This document shows positions 24,150-32,648 of a stretch of DNA of 64,000 nt, one piece after another. Source of the DNA: Cyclobacteriaceae bacterium (GTDB lineage: Bacteria; Bacteroidota; Bacteroidia; Cytophagales; Cyclobacteriaceae); NCBI GenBank assembly GCA_016787665.1, contig JAEUUC010000002.1:1-64000 (forward strand), written 5' to 3'. The position numbers were made by a program, and so were the translations under genes. The notes beneath the pieces were generated by a model. That model was not told where the DNA came from and searched no databases. It saw only the letters and a list, made by a program, of their open reading frames with translations. Position 1 is the first letter of the stretch; every line of letters begins with the position of its first letter.

Positions 24150-27020
24150 CTAATACTCCAAAATAAACTTCGCCAGATTTTGGTGTGTCTCCAGCTTAAA
24201 TTTTTTCCGCAGCCGATAGCGGGCGATTTCTACGCCCCGCGGTGAAATGGTCATCAGGTTCGCGATTTCCTTCGTGTCCATATTCAACCGCAGGAAAGCG
24301 CAAAGCTTCTGCTCGCCTGGTGTCAGGTCGGCAAACTGGGTGGTGAGGCGTTTGAGAAAATCGCCATGAACGCGGTCAAAGTGCCGCTCAAACTGTTTCC
24401 AGTCTTCCTGCACCTTTAACGTAGTGTCAATTTCCCGGATGATGCGCTCCAGCGCCCGCTGCTTGTCTTCCACAATGTCGGTGGCCTTCGCCTGCCGGAT
24501 CTCTTCTTTGATGGTTTCCATGAATTCATTCTTGACCACCAGGTTCATCGTGGATGCGGCCAGCAAGTTATTCACGTGACTGAGTTCGCGTTTGATTTGT
24601 TCTTCTTTCAGTTCCTGAAGTTCTTCCTGCTTTTTAGCCAACTCCTGTTGTTTGGCCTGTTCCAGCCTGGATTGCTTTCTTCGGTAATACTGCCGCTGCA
24701 ACCGATAGATCTGAAATAACACGGCCAGCGCCAGTAGCACATAAATGGCGCGGGCCAGCGGAGTTTTATAAAACGAGGGTTCGACCTCCAGCAACAACGG
24801 CTGGCTGGTCACAATCTCCCCGCGCGAATCATACGTTTGCACCAGAAATGAATACGTACCGGCTTTGAGGTTCGTGTACTCTTTTGTGCCGGCTGTACTC
24901 CACGCACTATAGTCTTCATCGAAGCCCGACAGGAAATAACGGAACTGCTGATTGCTCACATCCTTGAACTTGAAGGATTCGACACTGAACTGAAGCACCT
25001 TGGTTCCTTCGGTGATGCGAACGGGGTTTGTTTCGGTTGGCCGATCGTTAAACGGCATGCGCTCGAACAAAATACTGTCTTCGGCAACATTAAACACCCG
25101 GCTGACCACGGGAACATGCGTGGTCGAAACCGGCTCCTCGCGGGCAGGGTTGTAGTGAATGAATCCTTCATTGGCATTAAAGAAAACGCCCCCGCGAACG
25201 TTGGTGGAGATATGGAACAGGTCGTTGTTGAACGATTGCCGCAACTGAAACAAGGAAGACGGCATATACACGTAATTGCCGGCACTCACCTGGCGAAACA
25301 AACCAACCTGATTCTCGGAATAGATGTACACGTTCTTTTGTTTGTCCTGCACCAACTGGTAAACCCAGTGCTGCCCCGTTACTTTGGAAAACACGTCTTC
25401 TGTTTCAATGGTCTCGTTGTCTTCATTGATTTTAAAGATTCCTTTTGGCGTGCTGATGTAGAGCTGGTCGTCAATCTTGCTTAACACAACATACTGTTGC
25501 ACGGGCAAAGCTGCGGACTCCGATATCTTCTTCGCCTCGGCCCGGGTGAGCGAGTCACGCCAGGTGAGCCGGTAAAGGCCCTTGTAATACTGCCCCACCC
25601 ATATTCGGCCCTCGCGGTCTTCTTCAAAAAACCGGCTGGACTCATTGAACCCGTCTATTTTGCCGGCTTCGGTCAGCTCGCCAGTGCGATCGACCTTAAA
25701 CAGAACCAGGCCGGAGTACGTGCCGCCAATGGCAAACCCTGGCCGGGCCTCCCACGCTTTCACTTTCCACAGCCCGTCACACGTGGCCTTGCGGTACGCC
25801 TTCCCTCCTGCCAGCAAAAACAGTCCGGTGTGATGCCCCGCATACAACTTGTTGTTGATCATTTGCAAACCGTAGGCGGGCCCTTCGGTGCCCACGAGGA
25901 ATTGACATTTCAAACCATTGGCCGGCAAAAAGTAAATGCCGTTGGAGGTGGTGTAGTAGGTTCCTTCACCGGTGTCAAACACATCGTACCCGCTTCCTTG
26001 CAGCTCTATATTTTGGTTTACCAACCGAAGCGGTGAGTTAACATCGATTACGGCAATACCATTTTGCAACCCCACCCACAAATTGCCGCTGTGGTCTTGA
26101 TAGGTGCGAAGGCACGCGTTGGATAACAGCCCGTCCGTTACGGATATGTTTTCAATCTCCCCACTAAGCGGGTCATAGAAGAACAGGCCGGCCCGCTGTG
26201 TTGCAATAACCAGCCGACCATCGGAAAGCGGCAATACGTGATTGATGAATGTGCCCACCAACGCGTTGTTCAATTCCTGGTATTCGTTGGTGCGGCCCGT
26301 TGGGTTCAGCAGGCCAACCCGCCCGGAGTTATAGAAAAGCAGAAGACCACCGTCTACCCTTTTTGTGACTCCGGCCACAATTTGACCGGTTTGAGCCTGC
26401 TGCGGCAGGGCAATCAGATCAGATCCTTTAACTTCAAACAAATCGCCCGAGGGTGATTGCGTTAACAGGAGGTTACCGGCTAGCATCGAGCGGTTGAAGC
26501 CCCCCGCACGTTTGATTACCGAAACTGTATCATTGGCGTATACATAAATGCCTTGAAAGGTGCAGAAGTACACCTTCTCTTCGAACAGAAAGACGTTCCA
26601 TACCTCGTCAAAATCCAGGTCAGACGGTGGGATTTTCGGCAACAGGGAGACATAGCGCCAGTTGTCTTCAAAATATCCAAAGTCGCCCTGCGAGCCCACA
26701 TACAGCCGATTAGACTCGCTGTCAAACGCCAGCGATCGTTGCTTTTTGCCGGTGTTCAGGTTGTGTTTTCCCCAATTGGTTCCGTTGAAAGCCAATATGC
26801 CCAGGTTATTGGCCACAAACAGGGTCATGTCGCGGTTTTGGGCGAAGTCAATGTTCTGGATGCCCGCGCCATAGTCTCCGGGGGAAAAATTCTTGATCGG
26901 GTATTTGCCCGGCTGGGCCTGGGTTTCCAATGCCAAGGCAACCGAAACGACCAAAACAATCAGCCCAAACCATTTTTGATGGTTTTTGATACCCGTTTTG
27001 AGGTGTTGTATAGCCGACAT
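24150..27020 (-). CDS. Membrane-spanning propeller / triple-tyrosine / LuxR-type regulator
   Basis: This 956-residue one-protein sensor-regulator has a signal peptide (LIVLVVSVALALETQAQ). A large periplasmic region of regulator-propeller repeats covers about residues 40-640 (NLWVGLQNGIAVID, REGRIWVGQYYKGLYRL). A Y_Y_Y immunoglobulin-like domain follows (about 680-765), then one membrane helix (ARAIYVLLALAVLFQIY) and a coiled coil (RRKQSRLEQAKQQELAKKQE). The C-terminus is a LuxR-type helix-turn-helix (LTPGEQKLCAFL, KEIANLMTISPRGVEIARYR). There is no kinase, so the sensor would act on DNA while in the membrane. It is divergent from the glucan locus and is its likely activator, responding to an oligosaccharide in the periplasm (inference). 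Confidence 0.87.
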   Translation of the reverse strand: MSAIQHLKTGIKNHQKWFGLIVLVVSVALALETQAQPGKYPIKNFSPGDYGAGIQNIDFAQNRDMTLFVANNLGILAFNGTNWGKHNLNTGKKQRSLAFDSESNRLYVGSQGDFGYFEDNWRYVSLLPKIPPSDLDFDEVWNVFLFEEKVYFCTFQGIYVYANDTVSVIKRAGGFNRSMLAGNLLLTQSPSGDLFEVKGSDLIALPQQAQTGQIVAGVTKRVDGGLLLFYNSGRVGLLNPTGRTNEYQELNNALVGTFINHVLPLSDGRLVIATQRAGLFFYDPLSGEIENISVTDGLLSNACLRTYQDHSGNLWVGLQNGIAVIDVNSPLRLVNQNIELQGSGYDVFDTGEGTYYTTSNGIYFLPANGLKCQFLVGTEGPAYGLQMINNKLYAGHHTGLFLLAGGKAYRKATCDGLWKVKAWEARPGFAIGGTYSGLVLFKVDRTGELTEAGKIDGFNESSRFFEEDREGRIWVGQYYKGLYRLTWRDSLTRAEAKKISESAALPVQQYVVLSKIDDQLYISTPKGIFKINEDNETIETEDVFSKVTGQHWVYQLVQDKQKNVYIYSENQVGLFRQVSAGNYVYMPSSLFQLRQSFNNDLFHISTNVRGGVFFNANEGFIHYNPAREEPVSTTHVPVVSRVFNVAEDSILFERMPFNDRPTETNPVRITEGTKVLQFSVESFKFKDVSNQQFRYFLSGFDEDYSAWSTAGTKEYTNLKAGTYSFLVQTYDSRGEIVTSQPLLLEVEPSFYKTPLARAIYVLLALAVLFQIYRLQRQYYRRKQSRLEQAKQQELAKKQEELQELKEEQIKRELSHVNNLLAASTMNLVVKNEFMETIKEEIRQAKATDIVEDKQRALERIIREIDTTLKVQEDWKQFERHFDRVHGDFLKRLTTQFADLTPGEQKLCAFLRLNMDTKEIANLMTISPRGVEIARYRLRKKFKLETHQNLAKFILEY

Positions 27021-27202
27021 GCGCCAAATGTATCGAATAAAAATGCCTTTAAATGCAAAAAATGAGGTTTTGTAGTAGTGGGCAGGGAGTATTGATGTAG
27101 TGGTTTTTTTTCGGTGTAGATGAAAACATCGGAAATTTCAATCGATTTCGAAGCTACCGGTTAGCAAACCGATGCATTCGAAGCCTAAAACAAAACTAAA
27201 CC
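27021..27202. promoter_or_regulatory. Divergent control region of the glucan locus
   Basis: This 182-base gap separates the regulator from the first glucan gene. Close to the plus-strand gene are TTCGAAGC twice, 30 bases apart (27147-27154 and 27177-27184), the inverted pair CATCGG/CCGATG (27128-27133 and 27169-27174), and CGGTT/AACCG in between (27158-27171). These are candidate binding sites for the LuxR-type regulator. This is inference only. Confidence 0.45.
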
Positions 27203-30200
27203 ATGAGGAATATCTACTTATTCGCCTTAGTTCTGCTTCAAACCCTGGCTTTTGCGCAATCGGCCCGGGTAGCCGTAGTGCAAAACGAGCAGGGCATGAA
27301 ACTGCAAGTCAACGGTCGCGATTTCATGGTCAACGGCATGAATTGGGACTACTTCCCGGTAGGCACCAACTTCTCGTACAGCCTTTGGTCGCAACCCGAT
27401 GACATTATCCAGGCTGCGCTGGATGCCGAAATGCCCTTGTTGCGCAACATGGGGGTAAATACTGTACGCCAGTATACGGGTGTTCCCGCCCGCTGGATCA
27501 AGTACATCTATGAAAAGCATGGCATCTACACCATGCTCAATCACTCGTTTGGCCGGTATGGTCTAACGCTGGATGGCGCCTGGGTGGCCAACACCGAGTA
27601 TGCCGACCAGCGGGTGCGGGCGTTGCTGATGGCCGAGGTACAGCAGATGGTGCGTGAATACAAAGACACCCCGGGCCTGTTGATGTATCTGCTGGGCAAC
27701 GAAAACAACTACGGACTCTTTTGGGAAGGTGCCGAAACCGAGGATATCCCCATCGAAGACCGCAAGTCGACTGCCCGGGCGGTGGCCATGTATAAGCTAT
27801 TTAACGAGGCAACCGTGGCCATGAAGGGCCTGGATACCTCCCACCCCGTGGCGATCTGTAACGGAGATCTCCTGTTTCTTGAAATCATAAAAACGGAGTG
27901 CAAAGACATCGACATCCTCGGCACCAACATGTACCGAGGCATTTCCTTTGGCGATGCTTTTCAGCGGGTGAAAGACGAATTGAACAAACCCATTCTGTTT
28001 ACTGAATTTGGCGCTGACGCTTTTAATGTGTTGGAGAATGCGGAAGATCAGGAGTCGCAGGCGTATTACATGGTGGGGAACTGGAAAGAGATTTATGCCA
28101 ACGCGGCTGGTCTTGGAAAAGCAGGCAACTCACTGGGCGGTTTTACCTTCCAGTTCAGCGATGGCTGGTGGAAGTTCGGCCAAACCAAGAACCTGAATGT
28201 GCACGATGCGAATGCGTCATGGTCCAATGGTGGTTATCAGCGTGACTTTGCGCAGGGCGAGAATAACATGAACGAGGAATGGTTTGGTATCTGCGCGAAA
28301 GGCCAAACCACACCACGCGGCTTGTATTCATTGTACCCACGAGCCGCTTACTACGCGCTCAAAGAGGCGCACAAACTAAATCCCTATCAGGAAGGCACGA
28401 CACCGCAAGGCATCGAAGACCACTTTAACGGTATTCAACTGATTGAGGCCGTGATTAAAGCGCGGGGCGACAAAGCCGCGCTGGAAGGCGAGCAATCCTC
28501 GAAACTAAGTGTGAGTGAGCTGCGGGCCGAATTCACTACGTTTTACACCGGAGGCAAACTCATCACCACGCCTGACAAGCCAGACCCCAATAACGTCACC
28601 TATCCTAACCAATTGGGGTTCGATCACATGGAGTCGTTCTTCTTTGGTATTGAGGCTAAGCCGGCTTCCAACGTGCGCGCCAATGTCGTGTTTAACGTGC
28701 TGGGCAACGTAGCGCTTAATCCAATCAATGAAATCTTTTACGAAAACCGGGGACGGCCGCTGAATATTCAAACGCAAGCGGGCACAGAAGTGGTAAATGC
28801 CCTGGGACGTGTTCAGGTATACCGGGCCAACTACACCTGGAACCACAAGTATTTTGACCTGGAGGGTTTCTTCCGGACCGGGCACTACCATTGGGGCTAT
28901 GAAGGTGACTTCTTCGGTTTATACCCGGAGGCCAACTACGGTCCGAATATTGACATCTACAACGGCAACGCTCCGCAAGGTTTTGAGATTACGGGTAAGA
29001 AGCAGTTGAACGGCTTGAAAGTGGCCTTTGGCCGTGAGTTGTGGTGGGGAGCCAACCCGGCCGTACTTGTGAAGTATAGTAAGGAGTTTGCCAAAATGAA
29101 CGTGACCGGGATTTTCCATGAAGACCTGGAAGAACCCGGAGTGGCGATCAGTTCGTTGGCGGTGCCTCAACCCCGAACCCGGAGGTTCACACTGCAAGGT
29201 TCCACCAAGCTTTTCGGTAAACTGAAAATTGAAGCAGGTGGTATCTGGGGCGGGCAGCCATTGGTGGGCCGCGAGTTTCAGGTGGTGGAAGGTAGTGAGG
29301 GAAATTATCAGGTTTATGCCGATAAGATTCAGGCTACCGACACGTGGGGTGGTAAAGTTAAACTTACCTACTCGGCAGGCCGAATCAACTGGTATGGGCA
29401 AGCAGCCGCGATGGGCCTGGTAGCCAACGGAGGAGCCGATTTCACCAAAACGTTTACCGGGTGGTATCTCAAGGACAGTGGCAGCGGAAATCAAAACAAT
29501 TTCCTCACCGGCTTCACTTACTCGCTGGGCAAACTTCAGATTGCGCCCAACTTTTTGTGGCAAAAACCTTTGGTCAATCCCATTCCCGCCACTGCGGGAG
29601 GTCCTGCCCGACCGCGAAACATTCTGGATGATCCGTTTGTGGTACGGTCCAACCGGGAAACCGTGGCGGGCGAACTGTTGCTGACGTTTGATCCTACACC
29701 GGGCACGTGGATGTATGAATGGGATAACGACCGCGCAGAAGACGCGCCCCTGGCCGCCAGTTTAGGTTTTGTTTACCGGCACCTGCCTACCTCGCAAGAT
29801 GCGGCCGTGATTTTTCCGGGCACAGGACGAACACCAACAGCCGCTGATGGCGCACCACCCGCTTTGGATTTGTGGGAAGTGAATACCCGCATTGTCTCCA
29901 AGGTAAATCCGCAGCTGGGCATCATCGCCAATCTGTATGCGGGCAACGGACAAGCGAACGGATCTGATCCGCGAACAGTAGAACGCTTTGGTGGTGATTT
30001 CCGGGTGATTTACAAAAAAGTAAAGTTGTCGTCACACCTCAAGTTTAATGACTGGGGACCCTTTGACTATCACCGCGACTTTAACCTGACATTCCCATTG
30101 CAGTTCATGGCCGATTTGTCGACCACGGTTGGCAAGCCGGATTGGTACGTACTGCCGACCACCTCGATTGGCCTGATGTTCATCTGGCGATCGTTGGATG

Positions 30201-30331
30201 AGTTTTCACCGCGCTACCTGCCCAACGTGGCGGAAGAATTTGCCACCTCTCCGATCATCAGCCCGGTTGGATTTCCCAACGGAAATGAGTGGGAGTTAAG
30301 AACTTATGTACGCATTCATATTGGTAAATAA
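27203..30331 (+). CDS. Clan GH-A glycoside hydrolase fused to an outer-membrane beta-barrel
   Basis: This 1042-residue protein has a signal peptide (LFALVLLQTLAFAQS). Residues about 30-395 are a (beta/alpha)8 glycosidase related to the GH2/GH5 group, with probable acid/base Glu167 (LLGNENNYG) and nucleophile Glu268 (ILFTEFGADAF). After a helical linker, residues about 470-1042 show the alternating pattern, aromatic girdles and Gly/Asn turns of a large outer-membrane barrel (ARKIEAGG-like strands such as KLKIEAGGIWGG, VKLTYSAGRINWYGQ, DFRVIYKKVKLSSHLKF), ending ELRTYVRIHIG. The neighbours point to beta-1,3-glucan as substrate. I infer a channel carrying its own catalytic domain, but cannot tell on which side of the membrane that domain lies. 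The GH family is not certain. Confidence 0.78.
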   Translation: MRNIYLFALVLLQTLAFAQSARVAVVQNEQGMKLQVNGRDFMVNGMNWDYFPVGTNFSYSLWSQPDDIIQAALDAEMPLLRNMGVNTVRQYTGVPARWIKYIYEKHGIYTMLNHSFGRYGLTLDGAWVANTEYADQRVRALLMAEVQQMVREYKDTPGLLMYLLGNENNYGLFWEGAETEDIPIEDRKSTARAVAMYKLFNEATVAMKGLDTSHPVAICNGDLLFLEIIKTECKDIDILGTNMYRGISFGDAFQRVKDELNKPILFTEFGADAFNVLENAEDQESQAYYMVGNWKEIYANAAGLGKAGNSLGGFTFQFSDGWWKFGQTKNLNVHDANASWSNGGYQRDFAQGENNMNEEWFGICAKGQTTPRGLYSLYPRAAYYALKEAHKLNPYQEGTTPQGIEDHFNGIQLIEAVIKARGDKAALEGEQSSKLSVSELRAEFTTFYTGGKLITTPDKPDPNNVTYPNQLGFDHMESFFFGIEAKPASNVRANVVFNVLGNVALNPINEIFYENRGRPLNIQTQAGTEVVNALGRVQVYRANYTWNHKYFDLEGFFRTGHYHWGYEGDFFGLYPEANYGPNIDIYNGNAPQGFEITGKKQLNGLKVAFGRELWWGANPAVLVKYSKEFAKMNVTGIFHEDLEEPGVAISSLAVPQPRTRRFTLQGSTKLFGKLKIEAGGIWGGQPLVGREFQVVEGSEGNYQVYADKIQATDTWGGKVKLTYSAGRINWYGQAAAMGLVANGGADFTKTFTGWYLKDSGSGNQNNFLTGFTYSLGKLQIAPNFLWQKPLVNPIPATAGGPARPRNILDDPFVVRSNRETVAGELLLTFDPTPGTWMYEWDNDRAEDAPLAASLGFVYRHLPTSQDAAVIFPGTGRTPTAADGAPPALDLWEVNTRIVSKVNPQLGIIANLYAGNGQANGSDPRTVERFGGDFRVIYKKVKLSSHLKFNDWGPFDYHRDFNLTFPLQFMADLSTTVGKPDWYVLPTTSIGLMFIWRSLDEFSPRYLPNVAEEFATSPIISPVGFPNGNEWELRTYVRIHIGK

Positions 30332-30350
30332 ACAACGGGATCGAAAGCAT

Positions 30351-31772
30351 ATGAAAACGAACAAATTGAATTTCGCGCTGCTGACGGTGTTTGCGCTAGG
30401 TGTTTTATCCGGTTGTGAACGGGGCCTTTCCGAGGATGCGGATTTTGCCAAGTTCCCGAAGAACCCTAACGTATTCATCGATGGGTTTTCGGGTGGTCTG
30501 CAATATTTTCCCTTTGCCGGATCAAAACTCGATGCGTTTACGGTCGATACACAAACGAAGTACTCCGGCTCGGCATCCATGCGACTGGACGTACCCAATG
30601 TGGGCGACCCCACGGGCACTTATGCAGGAGCCATCTTCCCCGACATGAACGGGCGGAATCTGACCGAATTCGATGCCCTCACCTTCTGGGCGAAGGCTTC
30701 TCAGGGTGCCACCATCAACGAGATCGGTTTTGGTAACGACTTTGGAGAGAATCGATTCATGGTGACCCTCAACAACATGAGGATAAGCACCACCTGGACC
30801 AAGTATACGATCGCCATTCCGGACCCGTCACGCCTGACGGCCGAGAAAGGCATGTTCTGGTATGCGGAAGGTGCAGAAAATAACAATGGCTACACCATCT
30901 GGATTGATGAGCTGAAGTATGAGAAACTCGGCACCGTGGCCCAACCGCGTCCGGCCATTTTGAATGGTGAAGACCGGGTTCAGCAGTCATTTATTGGCGC
31001 CAGCGCTACGGTGACGGACTTGACCCAAACCTTCAATCTCGTTTCCGGTGTCGATCAAACCGTGACCGTTGCACCTGCTTATTTCACTTTCTCGACCACC
31101 AATCCGGATGTGGCGCGCGTAAATGAAATGGGTGTGGTCTCGATCGTGGGCACGGGTACTGCAAAAATTACAGCAACGTTGAATGGTGTACGGGCGAAAG
31201 GATCGCTTACCATCCAATCGTTGGGAGCATTTGTTCCCGCCCCGGTGCCCAATCGAAATCCTGCGAATGTGATCTCGGTTTTCAGCGATGCGTATACGAA
31301 CATCCCGGTTGACTTTTACAATGGATTTTTTGCTCCTTTTCAAACTACGTTGGGTGGCGCAGGCCTTGTCATAAACGGTGATAACCTCATTCAGTATACC
31401 AATCTGAATTTTGTGGCCACCGAGTTTAAGAACCCAACCGTGAACGCATCGCAAATGACCCATTTGCACGTGGATCTTCAGATTCGTGAAGCCATTGATC
31501 CTGGCGATTTCATTTCTGTCCAGTTGGGAGATTTTGGTGCAAACGCGGTGTTCGGTGGCGGAGATGACTCCAGCGGAACGGTTAAATTCACCAGTGCATC
31601 GCTCTCAAGCAATCAATGGATTAGCCTCGACATACCGTTGGCCAGCTTTACGGGTTTGACCAGCCGAAACAACCTCGCGCAAATCTTCTTCATATCGGCT
31701 GACGGTACGTCCAACAACGTTCCCACCATCTCGACCATCCTGGTGGATAACATGTACTTCTATAAAAACTAA
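30351..31772 (+). CDS. Glycan-binding lipoprotein with CBM-like and Ig-like (BIG2) domains
   Basis: The start at ATG 30351 gives about 473 residues with a lipoprotein signal (LLTVFALGVLSGC). The longer form would overlap the previous stop. Residues about 35-205 resemble a carbohydrate-binding jelly roll (SGSASMRLDVPN ... WTKYTIAIPD ... YTIWIDELKYEKLG). Residues about 215-300 form a bacterial Ig-like group 2 domain (VNEMGVVSIVGTGTAKITA). The C-terminal 165 residues are a module (NVISVFSDAYTNIPV ... LVDNMYFYK) found again in the PKD protein at 32649. There are no catalytic residues. It is 19 bases after the fusion gene and 12 before the GH16 gene. It probably holds laminarin at the cell surface, replacing a SusD-like function (inference). 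Confidence 0.82.
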   Translation: MKTNKLNFALLTVFALGVLSGCERGLSEDADFAKFPKNPNVFIDGFSGGLQYFPFAGSKLDAFTVDTQTKYSGSASMRLDVPNVGDPTGTYAGAIFPDMNGRNLTEFDALTFWAKASQGATINEIGFGNDFGENRFMVTLNNMRISTTWTKYTIAIPDPSRLTAEKGMFWYAEGAENNNGYTIWIDELKYEKLGTVAQPRPAILNGEDRVQQSFIGASATVTDLTQTFNLVSGVDQTVTVAPAYFTFSTTNPDVARVNEMGVVSIVGTGTAKITATLNGVRAKGSLTIQSLGAFVPAPVPNRNPANVISVFSDAYTNIPVDFYNGFFAPFQTTLGGAGLVINGDNLIQYTNLNFVATEFKNPTVNASQMTHLHVDLQIREAIDPGDFISVQLGDFGANAVFGGGDDSSGTVKFTSASLSSNQWISLDIPLASFTGLTSRNNLAQIFFISADGTSNNVPTISTILVDNMYFYKN

Positions 31773-31784
31773 ACAGACGAGCAA

Positions 31785-32618
31785 ATGAAACGAACAACTC
31801 AATCGACAACGCGGGGGCTACTCCTGTTTGGTAAGGGTATTTTCCTTTTTGTCGCGCTCATCACCCTTCACGGTTGCACAGATGATACGCAGACCGTGGT
31901 GAATTTCACCAACCTGGTGATGCAGGATGAATTCAACACCGATGGCGCCCCGAACCCGAGCCTGTGGAGTTACAACATAGGCACCGGGCAAAACGGCTGG
32001 GGTAACAGCGAACTGCAATTCTACACCGACAGGCCCAAAAACGTAACGGTGGCCAACGGCTACATGATCATCACGGCCCACCGCGAATCGTTCAATGGAT
32101 CGCAGTACACCTCTGCCCGGTTACTGACCAAGGATAAGTTTGAGCAGGCCTATGGCCGATTCGAAGCGCGAATCCGCCTGCCCTGGGGTCAGGGACTGTG
32201 GCCGGCCTTCTGGATGTTGGGCGCAGACATTGATACCAATCCCTGGCCGGGTGCCGGAGAGATTGACATCATGGAACTTCGCGGTCAAAATCCTGCCACG
32301 GTATTGGGTACTGTGCACGGTCCGGGCTACTCGGGTGGCCAATCGATTTCAAAAAGTTATACGCTGAAAAATGGACGCTTCGATACCGACTTTCACATCT
32401 TCGGCATTGAGTGGACACCTGACTACGTCAACTTCTATGTTGATGATGTGCTGTACAATCAAATCACACCAGCCGATGTGCCCGGTGAATGGGTCTTCAA
32501 CAAGCCATTCTTTATTCTGATGAACGTGGCCGTAGGCGGAAACTTTGTTGGCCCGCCCAATGCGCAAACCGTTTTTCCCCAGACCATGCTGGTCGATTAC
32601 GTGCGAGTTTACAATTAA
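31785..32618 (+). CDS. GH16 endo-beta-1,3-glucanase (laminarinase), lipoprotein
   Basis: This is a 277-residue GH16 enzyme that cuts internal bonds of beta-1,3-glucans such as laminarin. The lipobox is LITLHGC (Cys31), so it is anchored to the outer membrane, probably on the surface. The signature GAGEIDIMELRG gives nucleophile Glu159, Asp161 and acid/base Glu164; the GEIDIME form with the extra Met is typical of laminarinases. Other family features are SARLLTKDKF, YGRFEARIRLPWGQGLWPAF and a C-terminal FFILMNVAVGG. The length is that of a bare catalytic domain, so binding is delegated to the two neighbouring CBM lipoproteins. Confidence 0.95.
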   Translation: MKRTTQSTTRGLLLFGKGIFLFVALITLHGCTDDTQTVVNFTNLVMQDEFNTDGAPNPSLWSYNIGTGQNGWGNSELQFYTDRPKNVTVANGYMIITAHRESFNGSQYTSARLLTKDKFEQAYGRFEARIRLPWGQGLWPAFWMLGADIDTNPWPGAGEIDIMELRGQNPATVLGTVHGPGYSGGQSISKSYTLKNGRFDTDFHIFGIEWTPDYVNFYVDDVLYNQITPADVPGEWVFNKPFFILMNVAVGGNFVGPPNAQTVFPQTMLVDYVRVYN

Positions 32619-32648
32619 TGTTTTTGTCAATCCATAAAGCAAACCATA

